Under the pieces are notes generated by a model. That model made no database searches. It saw nothing but the letters and a program-made list of their open reading frames with translations, and was not told the DNA's origin. A stretch of DNA of 64,000 nucleotides. Source: Biomphalaria glabrata (Eukaryota > Mollusca > Gastropoda > Planorbidae). The first letter of the stretch is position 1. Every line of letters begins with the position of its first letter. A program made the position numbers and the translations under genes. Positions 11,201 through 18,071 of this stretch are shown piece after piece. The stretch spans positions 40,196,701 to 40,260,700 of the forward strand of contig NC_074717.1 in NCBI RefSeq assembly GCF_947242115.1. Reading direction: 5' to 3'.

Positions 11201-14197
11201 ATCCTGTATTTCTGAGTTTACATCTTTATTTCTACTTTCATTAATTTGTATTTGTCCTACGCTTTGGAAAAACTTAATGAATTCATTTGCTGCTTCTTGG
11301 CCTTTCAGGGGTTTGTTGTCCTTTTCTATTACTATAGGAGTTGTTCTGTTTTCTTCCTGGTTGAGACATTTGGCTATACGCCAGAGTTTGTGGCCATCTC
11401 TATCTACGTTTAGTTGTTCTGTTTTTTCATGCCAACTTTTCCTCATGGCGGAAAGGTAATTTTTCCTGAAAACTGCGTTAGCTGCTTTTAGATTTATGTT
11501 ATTTTCTATACAAGGGTTATTTTCTACTGTGTTTCTGGCTTCAATAGTGGCATTGTGGAGTTGTTGAAGGTGATCAGACCAGTTGGGGATATAATCTTTT
11601 CTTGCTCCTCTAGGAATTGATTCCTTAGCTGCTAGGAGTATTGCTTTGGAGAAAGCTGAGAATGACTTATTAACCTGATTTGTTTTGCAGTTTATTGAAG
11701 TTGTATATAGGTCTGTGAGCTTTGAGAATAGGTGCCAGTTGGCTTTTTTGTAGTTCCATCTGGGGATGGTGGAGTTTTCTGATATTTTGAAGGAGGTATC
11801 GATACTGATCAATATGGGTCTGTGGTCGCTGGTGGCTAGCTGGTCTGCAACTTCTCTAGTGCACTTTTTGGATAAGTTGTCTGTTGCAAAGGCTAGATCT
11901 GGAGTGGTTGATGTTAGCCAGGCTCTTGAAAAAAAGGTTGGTTTGTCCTCAGGTTTATTTAGCAAGATAAGTCTGTTCTCTGCTTGCCATTCTTCAATTT
12001 CTTCTCCCCTGGCATTTAGGTCTGGGTATCCCCAGCTCTGAGAGTGACTATTCATATCTCCTAGGATTAGACAGTCTTCTTGGTCAGGTATTTGAATGTG
12101 GTCAATCTCTATTTCCTTGTCTGGTGGGAAGTAGCAGTTAAATAGATTAATATTTCCATCTGGGAGAATTAGCTTAGTTCCCATTATTTCTGATTCTGAG
12201 GAGTTGGGCATAATTATGTCTGTGGTAGGGATATCATTTTTAATGAGGGTGAGGATTCCTCCTTTGGGTCTGATTTCTCTATCTTGTCTGATGCAGGTGT
12301 AGCCTCTAATGGAGAAACGAAGATTACTGTTCAAATGAGTTTCTTGGATGCAAGCTACATCAATTTCTTTCTCATGCAGAAATATTTTTAGAGCTTCTTT
12401 TTTCTTTTGGATGCCCTCTGCGTTCCATTGTAAGATTTTTAGACTTTTGGTCTTGGAGTGTTGGCCAGTAGTATTTACTTTCTTGTCCCTGCTCCTGGCT
12501 CCACAGGCAGAGATAGAAGAACCACCAGCTCGCTTGTGTGGGCTCCTTCGAGGCGGAGAGCCCGGCCCCCTACCTGCGCGGCGGGATTCCACAGGCAGGA
12601 CGCCACATCTATTAGAATCGTTACTGAACTCCAACATAGATGAGGTTGCGTGTCAATGTGTTATGCGCCAGGAGGCCCATTGACTCCGACTTCAGCCTGC
12701 TTTTCTTTCTGGGTGTGCTCCCATAGCCTTTGATCAACCAAGATCATCTGCAAGGCAGCAGGTGTTTATTTTCGGAGTTTTCTCTCCTAGATGAACTGCT
12801 ATCCCTAGCTAACGGGTTTCATCTACCCGGGTTTAGAGTTAGAGCGCCCTATACTCGCTTTTTGCAATCATTTCCCTGGATTTCTGAGATGTTTTTAGTA
12901 AATATTCTAACCACTGGAATACTTCACCTCATCCTCCATGACTGCAAACCAGTTGGTCCGCGGCTGTTTATTTGCTATTCACAGCTAACCCTTATATCTA
13001 AGGGTCTTTCCCCTATCCGCCACCTGGGGACGCGCTTGGTAGAAGGTGGTAGCTCCCCCAAGGTGCTGAAACTAAATTCTATCCATTTCATATATTTCTT
13101 AAATCTTGAAAATATAATTTTGAAGGTTCAGTACTCATTCTCCGGTTGTAAAGATAATCCCTGCATACAAACTTTCATATACAAATGTTGACTGCTATTT
13201 TTAAGTGTGTACAAAAAAAAACACAAAAACAACAGATGGATAAAGATGACATTTGAAAAAGATAAATTTAAAAGAATGTAATCAAAAAGAAAATAAATTT
13301 TTAAAAATTTAATTTGTAGTCAGATGGTTTGACCTACTGTCACCTATTTAAAGCTCTACTACAAGTTCCAACCCAACCATTTACACTTCACATCAGGAAA
13401 CTTCATTAATTATTATTTTTACTAACAAATCTACTATTTTATACCATTTTACTGTGAAAACAATGACAATCATTTAATGCCAAATTTATGGGGATATATT
13501 TATTAGCCCTTGTCTCAGAGGTAAATAGCTTCTAAAGCTTCAAAACTGAGGTGTCTCAGGTTCAAATCTTAGTGTAAACTGGGATTCTGATTTTCAGGTA
13601 ACAGGATGCTCCTAAATTCACCAAACTCAAAAAGCTACCTGACATTCATTATCTCATCATCTGTCACTTGACTTTAGTTGTAGGGTTGCTGTGACAGTTG
13701 GCATAACCAGATCCATCCATTTTTCCCGGTCAGTAGCTATTCTAAATAGGATATTAAGAGAGCTGCCAGTCTATTCTTTTATGTTGTCCAGCCAGCTTTT
13801 CTTTGGACGACCCTTTCTTTGTGTTCCCTCCACCATACCCAGAAGGATGACATTTGACAATGAATCATGTCTTACAATGTGACTGAACCAGCTCAGCTTT
13901 AGCTCTTCATAGTATTGAGAAGTTCCTCCTTATTGCTAGCCAGAGTGTTGACTTTATGATAAATTTAAAATAATTTATTTTCATGAAACTTATTTAAGTG
14001 TGTTAGAGAATTAATAACATAAATAATCTATTTAAATAGTAAATGTACCTGTTCTTTTTATTGTCATCATTTTCAACAGTTTTTTTCTCTAGTTTTTTAT
14101 TAGGAACAGAGCTAGATCTAGTCGAGGGTGGTCGTGATGGTTTGACAAATTTTGTTTCAACTTCATCCAATAATTCATCAATGTCTACTTTATCCAT
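2297..14197 (-). CDS. CFAP418: Cilia- and flagella-associated protein 418 (C8orf37), six exons
   Basis: Exons in transcript order: 14049-14197, 8488-8566, 6499-6566, 5420-5485, 4369-4517, 2297-2400. Lengths 149, 79, 68, 66, 149 and 104 total 615 nt, giving 204 residues plus TGA; human C8orf37 has 207. All introns are GT-AG and all phases join. The N-terminus [17 protein letters not shown] matches human [13 protein letters not shown] and fixes the start at 14197, seven codons inside the longest ORF. Then come [22 protein letters not shown], and the Cys-rich C-terminal domain ([33 protein letters not shown]). In vertebrates the gene is tied to cone-rod dystrophy and Bardet-Biedl syndrome and acts in photoreceptor/ciliary membrane organisation. 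Intron 1 (8567-14048) holds a 4.3-kb LINE in sense orientation. Confidence 0.93.
2401..4368 (-). other. CFAP418 intron 5
   Basis: AT-rich intron with a possible tRNA-like SINE head near 2779-2835 and C/T and A/T runs. I see no other coding segment. Confidence 0.5.
2779..2835 (+). mobile_element. Possible tRNA-derived SINE head
   Basis: AGAGTGGTTAGTGCATCAGC resembles an RNA polymerase III A box, followed by GAGTTCCAATAC, which resembles a decayed B box, then a C/T-rich run. Too short to place in a family. Confidence 0.3.
5195..5399. mobile_element. Possible solo-LTR-like fragment (fossil)
   Basis: A roughly 205-bp block of less AT-biased sequence with TG...CA ends and T-rich poly(A)-signal-like sequence, standing out from its intron. 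No target duplication was found, so the assignment is weak. It lies in CFAP418 intron 4, about 20 bases upstream of exon 4's donor side. Confidence 0.2.
6756..6962 (-). mobile_element. SINE-A relic (tRNA-derived)
   Basis: On the reverse strand it follows the same order as the better copies: a tRNA-like head with B-box remnant, then a region matching CTAATGGGTACCTGAC and the GGCAGTTGGTC block. It is the oldest-looking of the larger copies and lacks the 3' tail. Confidence 0.65.
7190..7610 (-). other. Unrecognised coding-like relic
   Basis: Less AT-rich than its surroundings. The reverse strand has two adjoining open stretches (7412-7600 and 7190-7396) in different frames. This could be the remains of a transposon ORF or a retrocopy, but I match it to no family. 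It sits in CFAP418 intron 2. Confidence 0.25.
7973..8244 (+). mobile_element. SINE-A, full-length tRNA-derived copy
   Basis: A 272-bp SINE. The tRNA-like head contains an A-box-like TGGCTGAGAGGTAAAGC and the B box GGGTTCGAATCC. The body is shared with the copies at 35307-35575 and 41812-42095, and it ends in GGTCTGAAAGGGGAAAC plus a T run. It is flanked by 15-bp duplications (7958-7972 and 8245-8259) differing at one base, so insertion was by target-primed reverse transcription. It lies in CFAP418 intron 2. Confidence 0.88.
8292..8478. repeat. 26-bp minisatellite next to a splice donor
   Basis: About seven tandem copies of a 26-bp unit whose core is AGACATGTTTTTATCACTGA. It ends only about nine bases from the 5' splice site of CFAP418 exon 2 (donor at 8487-8486 on the reverse strand). 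Confidence 0.85.
8712..8722. repeat. LINE target-site duplication, 3' side
   Basis: GTGCTGAAACT, identical to 13063-13073. Confidence 0.9.
8723..13062 (-). mobile_element. Intact-looking LINE of the I/Ingi group
   Basis: A 4340-bp non-LTR retrotransposon bounded by an exact 11-bp target duplication. Read on the reverse strand it has a 425-base GC-richer 5' leader (13062-12638), one long ORF (12637-8762) and a 39-base 3' tail ending GATGAAGAAGAAAGAAG, a simple-repeat end typical of I-type elements rather than poly(A). There is no ORF1. It lies in CFAP418 intron 1, same orientation as the gene. The uninterrupted ORF and identical flanks indicate a recent insertion. The RNase H domain excludes RTE and Vingi; I or Ingi clade fits best, and the snail element nimbus is the nearest relative I can name by architecture. 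Confidence 0.93.
8762..12637 (-). CDS. LINE polyprotein: AP endonuclease, reverse transcriptase, RNase H
   Basis: 1291 residues. The first ~65 residues are rich in Arg, Pro, Ser and Gly. The apurinic endonuclease domain (about 67-290) shows [32 protein letters not shown] and SDHRP. The reverse transcriptase (about 480-800) shows [44 protein letters not shown], the catalytic YADD and YLGVTYD. RNase H (about 1020-1160) shows VYTDGSS, a glutamate in [21 protein letters not shown] and [15 protein letters not shown], so the catalytic acids and histidine are present. The C-terminus has a CPC...H...C zinc-binding motif. The protein would nick the target and copy its own RNA in place. Every key residue I can check is kept, so it may be active; whether it is expressed is unknown. 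Confidence 0.95.
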   Translation of the reverse strand: MLEFSNDSNRCGVLPVESRRAGRGPGSPPRRSPHKRAGGSSISACGARSRDKKVNTTGQHSKTKSLKILQWNAEGIQKKKEALKIFLHEKEIDVACIQETHLNSNLRFSIRGYTCIRQDREIRPKGGILTLIKNDIPTTDIIMPNSSESEIMGTKLILPDGNINLFNCYFPPDKEIEIDHIQIPDQEDCLILGDMNSHSQSWGYPDLNARGEEIEEWQAENRLILLNKPEDKPTFFSRAWLTSTTPDLAFATDNLSKKCTREVADQLATSDHRPILISIDTSFKISENSTIPRWNYKKANWHLFSKLTDLYTTSINCKTNQVNKSFSAFSKAILLAAKESIPRGARKDYIPNWSDHLQQLHNATIEARNTVENNPCIENNINLKAANAVFRKNYLSAMRKSWHEKTEQLNVDRDGHKLWRIAKCLNQEENRTTPIVIEKDNKPLKGQEAANEFIKFFQSVGQIQINESRNKDVNSEIQDKFKENNPAYSLGMTTNLKMKELDESLKALKPKQAPGPDKISNDMLLHLGPQAKRKLLQLFNASWKSGRIPNIWKKAIMIPILKHGKPRNKLDSYRPISLTSCTCKLMERMINRRLTWILESNNLLTEAQAGFRKGRSTEDQIAFITQEIEDGFQEKKPTTIVWVDLEKAFDKVWEQGLLLKLIQHHISHRMYNWIKEYLNNRKALVCMQGQRSHTVGIKNGVPQGGVLSPTLFLIFINDLNQNLPKKVKSSMYADDLALISTEEYVGTSKFRLQDALDKLNNWSKDWGMSINTKKTTYTIFSLSTKQQTIKLTLDKEALEKNDSPTYLGVTYDPRLTWKNQIDKTQSKGIQRLSLLKKLAGTDWGANHNILKKTYTSYVRPVLEYGATAWGSAAQTNLRKIDKVQNIGLRIMTGAIKTTPIRAMEETAALISLDERREIKILSQFTKLETLERHPLRTKIHKTGTKNRLKRTNFIQESLNLKKKHQLEKITLESSIHYNESPPWDESPLPTIRDHIENIKRKSDYRPTELKEIVNCFLHTNYPSNQWIRVYTDGSSHKATTNGGAGILIEWPDGGKLEKSFATGELSDSHRAEREALALAATMLANHPSSPHSQIVFLTDAKTTLQSLQNSDSPYIKNLRTALTKLNHNSKKTVIQWIPAHIQLAGNEKADTLAKSGRTNSQVNSALYPEEMKKLIVDKINEKWTSSHPNHKKDDAYYKLSRQDQRLIFRLRTGHNRMRQHMFRKLKIGTSEICPCGVSPENADHVLQNCSLYQEARIRHWPQITPIERKLYGELPDLETTAQFISCIGLVI
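13063..13073. repeat. LINE target-site duplication, 5' side
   Basis: GTGCTGAAACT, identical to 8712-8722. Confidence 0.9.
13685..13930 (-). mobile_element. LINE ORF2 C-terminal relic
   Basis: The reverse strand encodes a run with [31 protein letters not shown] and a downstream [11 protein letters not shown] segment. This is the post-RT tail seen in RTE/L2-like LINE proteins of invertebrates. 5'-truncated, with at least one internal stop. Confidence 0.7.
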
Positions 14198-14215
14198 TGC
14201 TAGAAGTAGAAGCAA

Positions 14216-15240
14216 CTAGAAATCTAGATATAGATCAAGCTAGATTCTCTAAATTCTAGATAGTAGATGATTGTAGAATTGGTAAAATGTAGATTAGATA
14301 TAAAATTTAGATCTACTGATCTAGTCTCTATAGGCAAAGTATAGGTGACTCTAGAATCTAGATCTACTCATCTAGTAGATTTGATCTAGATCTACTAGGT
14401 TCTACCACTTCTGAAAATGAAATCAGAAATCTAGAAATGTATTAATTTTTTAATAGATCTAATCTTATTTTATGAAATACAGACATTACTTCAAAAAATG
14501 AAGATGACTGCATCCTAAGTATGTCCCTAGTTCAATCCAGTCATGCATGTTAATCAATGACTGGTTTTCCTGGATGACTAAGGCAACCCATTCCATGCTA
14601 ATGGCACTAATCACTAGGAAAAAGGGAGTATAAGTCATAATAAGTATTTGTACAACTTTGTCCTAGCATATGAAACAAGGAATGTGCCTTTATCATACTT
14701 TAATAAAGTGATTTTTATGATCTTTGTGTCTTTCTGGTTATTTTTTAAAGTTTTGTTAAAAATTTTTGCATTTGAAGATTATGGTTTAGTGTTTTAAGTA
14801 GTCTACTATAATTTATACTGAATATAATTATAATAATAGTGGTAATAATAGCTACTTTTTTACTTATCTGTAATTCTGAAGTGAAGGGTCTCTAAATTTA
14901 ATGATTTTAAAATTAATAAAGGTGTTACTCTAATGATCTAGATTTATTATTTAATCAAATGTGAACATAATTGAACATTCGATTCGTTTGTTATGAATCT
15001 AACTGAATTCTCACTGACTAGTAACAAAAGTAGTGAGTCTAAACTCCTCGATTTTCAATAATAATTTTTTTTATTTAGATCTACATCTATAATCATATAA
15101 TAATCAATTAGATCTAGATATGTACATTCTATTTCTATATCTATAATCTAGATTCTAATTTGATTTGAATTTCAATCAATTTGAATTTGTGTCTCTTCTG
15201 GCTCTAGATTAGATCTACATGTTTGAAGTAACAGGAATGA
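14216..15240. repeat. CTAGA-rich simple sequence upstream of CFAP418
   Basis: Dense overlapping CTAGA/TCTAGATC words: I count about eight CTAGA in the first 220 bases, then a looser scatter to about 15.2 kb. A LINE tail relic (14465-14650) interrupts it. It covers the presumed promoter side of CFAP418. Confidence 0.7.
14465..14650 (-). mobile_element. LINE 3'-end relic (WNxLP tail family)
   Basis: The reverse strand reads AATGGGTTGCCTTAGTCATC, then the TCATTGATTAACATGCATGAC block and the 3' end TTTTTTGAAGTAATGTCTGT. The copy at 18510-18730 has the same order on the other strand. This is the 3' part of a CR1/Jockey-like LINE. Confidence 0.7.
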
Positions 15241-15594
15241 AGAAAATGGCCTTGCAAATCATTCAATGTGCGAAAGTCATTAAATTAATAACGTTTAGTT
15301 AGTTGAAATTTAAGTAATTTTTAGCTAGCCGAAACTACGACTACGGTACGTGTTCATCTGTTTATGGTTACTATAGTATACTACGCCATTTGTGACCATT
15401 CCGAACTGTGTTTTTATTTTTCAGATTCTTAAAATTTATTCGGATCACCGACAACGATACAATCAAACATTTTCAATCACATTCACATAATCATGACAAT
15501 GATAATCTGTTAGCGTGAAAATGTTATCATTTAGATAAATATTATTAGCTTACTTGTTAGGTTTTTTTACATGTATCGGATGTATTGAAGATTA

Positions 15595-15830
15595 TTACAT
15601 CCCAGCTTCGAACCAGGTACCATCGAGACGAAGACACAGAGGAAACTCCGCCATATTCCTTCTCTGTACCACATCAGCAGATGCAGGTATCCGCCATATA
15701 ATCAAATAATAATATTTATAAAAAAAACGGCCCCTTGAGGAATGATGTGTGGATAGTGACATGATTGTTGGGGTTTTCTTCCATCCCCGCCAAGTGCAAT
15801 GGCTTCTGTCCTTAGGCAACCCAAAAGGGA
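15595..15830 (-). other. Unrecognised open stretch, repeat-like
   Basis: A 74-residue reverse-strand ORF with GC content well above its surroundings. It lies just outside a LINE relic on the other strand. I match it to no protein; it may be part of a transposon. Confidence 0.2.
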
Positions 15831-15929
15831 GATGTTTTTTTTTTTGTGTGTTGTTTTTTTTGCTTCCCTATATATTGTCCTAATCGTCTCCTCTAACGAC
15901 CGTTTCTATCTGAGCGGATAAGCATTCAT

Positions 15930-16835
15930 CGGGGCGATTTCGATCAATAGATTCTGGAAGAGCAGGCTATGGAGTCTACATCGACTTTCTTGGCTCTTAC
16001 ACAGTCAAAATCTTTGGACCATGTGGTAGTGTTTGCAGTTTTGATGCGGAGACCATGGCAGTCTGTGAAGCCTTAAAAGTAATTGACTCTCAACTCGTCG
16101 AGGGACATTTGAGGGCAACACAGATTGTTGTGGTCACTGACTCAAAATCTGTACTACAGGCTTTGCAAAGCCCCGGACCATGGCCCCCCAATATCAACAC
16201 TGTCATCATAATATGGCTTCACATAACATTAAACAACGCTATGGCACCCCTGTAATAATGCAGTTGGTACCGAGTCACATAGGTGTGACTGGCTACACAA
16301 TTGCAAACTCTTTGGCCCACCAGGGAGGGCAAATTCCACCCACTTAGCAGGCTGCAAGCTTTAATCAAGCCCTGGCTATAATACAAAAAAAAAAAAAACA
16401 ACAGAAATGGAAAAGTGGTTTGAGTGCTGGGACAAGTCCCAAAAAGCCCGTGGAGTCTGCATGGGAGCGCATGAGGCGCCCTGACCGCACTTCCCCGTGG
16501 TGGAAGCTATCCAGGCCTGAGCAAGCTATTATAGCACAGTGCAGGGCAGGCCATTGTCCTGTTGGCTCATATTTCTCGCGGCTATGGCCAAATTTTGATT
16601 CACGGTGCCCTTGCTGCGGGGAAGAAGAGGAAACCGTGCCTCATATTCTGTTTGACTGCCCCAGACTTGCTGATCTCCGTCTCGACAGGTCTGGGAGACC
16701 CAAAATTCTCGACCTGTATGGCGACATTGATGCACTACGCAAGACAACAGGGTTTCGGTCCAGGGCTTTTGCAAGAGAGGATCTGAGCCTCTCAAGCCCT
16801 CACTCTAATGGAGTTTGATGGTGATGATGATTTCG
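15930..16835 (+). pseudogene. Broken LINE: RNase H and zinc-knuckle tail
   Basis: The forward strand encodes a decayed RNase H domain (SGRAGYGVYI, DAETMAVCEALKVI, VVTDSKSVLQALQ, QLVPSHIGVTGY) and then a tail with WWKLSRPEQAIIAQCRAGHC and CPCCGEEEETVPHILFDCPR. The end reads GATGGTGATGATGATTT, a GATGAT-type terminus. Stops and a frameshift separate the two halves. This is a 5'-truncated I- or R1-like LINE, a different family from the intact element. It lies between CFAP418 and VAP. Confidence 0.85.
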
Positions 16836-17424
16836 ATCTTGAAAATGGCTAATTAATTTTTCTAGGCTTAAGTAATAACAGGCTAAATATTCGTATTTAT
16901 CATCCACTGCAAGGTAGAGAATTTTTGATGATCAGGGCCTAGGATTTAATTATATAGCCTAGTAGATGATTATGGCTAAAGATTATTGAGCTACTAACAC
17001 AGATCATGTACAGATCGCCTCTTCTCGTCAATCTGACATATTTTTATTGGTAATTAATTTGTGGATACCAAAAAAAAAAAAAGGGAAATAAATTCTTCAT
17101 TTTTGATAGAATAGTGGTAAATATTGAGTTCTCCCACTTAGATAAGCTTTTGTGTTTTTTTTTTTTTTTTTAAATGTATTTTTGATATTTTGCTTGTGCC
17201 AGCTTTACGTGGACAACAAAAAGACAATTTTAAAGTTGTTTTTTTTTTTTTTTTACTTTATTCACAATAATTAATGGCAGTATGCAATAACTTAACTTTT
17301 AGGGAAATCGTATATATATAAGACCTTAGACCATCATCAATTAGCCCATTCCTGTATGCTATAGGCCTTACAGTCTTAAATTGTTCAATGACGGTTCAGT
17401 CAGCGAGTTAGAATATTAAAAATT

Positions 17425-17605
17425 AATTTTAGTTGCGACCACATGGAAGCCAATACGAGGAAAGCGCAAACAGGGACGTCCTCGTATTACTTGGCGCCAC
17501 ACCTTGATGGAGGACATCAGAACAGTGGATACCAGGTGGGAGGAGGCTTCAGACATTGCCAATGACAGATCTTTATGGAGACAGCTTGCCGCCCAAGTAA
17601 GTCTA
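17425..17605 (+). mobile_element. LINE ORF2 C-terminal relic (RTE/L2-like)
   Basis: Encodes KQGRPRITWRHTLMEDI, then TRWEEASDIAND and SLWRQLAAQ, the classic tail downstream of an RTE/L2-type reverse transcriptase. 5'-truncated and lacking a recognisable 3' end. Confidence 0.75.
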
Positions 17606-17966
17606 AGTAAAATAAATAGTCAAATGCTACGTACCATGGTATACTATATGTTTAGATCTACGTGTCCCCCCCCCCCCCCCAAAAAAAAAAAACACGTTTG
17701 ATTTAGAATCTAAATTAAATGTACAATGCTTAATTATGATGAACATTCTAAATATTTTAGATCATAAAAATTTGCCTATAGATCTATATAGAGTGTATAT
17801 GTAGAGTCAAGACTCTAGTCATTAATCTAGATCGAGACTTAGGCTCTGGATTAGACAGACGTTTTTTTTCCCCTCAAAATACTAGACTATAGAGTATAGA
17901 TCTAGTATCTACTTGATTCTTATTTTTAACGGTTGGAAAAAAACGTCTCGCTTTCAGACTTAATGT

Positions 17967-17982
17967 ATTGCGCATGCGCAAT
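17967..17982. promoter_or_regulatory. NRF1-type palindrome in the VAP promoter
   Basis: ATTGCGCATGCGCAAT is a perfect 16-bp palindrome containing TGCGCATGCGCA, the consensus of the NRF1 activator. It lies 90 bases upstream of the VAP start codon in otherwise AT-rich DNA. Confidence 0.7.
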
Positions 17983-18071
17983 TACACGAAGAGGTCGGAC
18001 GGAACTGATGTTAGCTGAATATCTGACGATCCAATTTGATCTTTAAACTTATTCTTACGACTTTATTTATC

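Noticed and set aside
9777-12683. Open frames on the forward strand within 9777-12683
   Set aside because: They are antisense shadows of the LINE ORF, whose reverse-strand frame has full domain conservation.
13063-13073. LINE insertion as a 5'-truncated copy
   Set aside because: A leader of over 400 bases with structured 5' end is present and flanks are exact, so truncation of a longer leader is possible but not indicated.
15366-15380. X-box-like GTTACTATAGTATAC as an RFX site for the ciliary gene CFAP418
   Set aside because: It deviates from the RFX consensus and is over 1 kb from the start codon.
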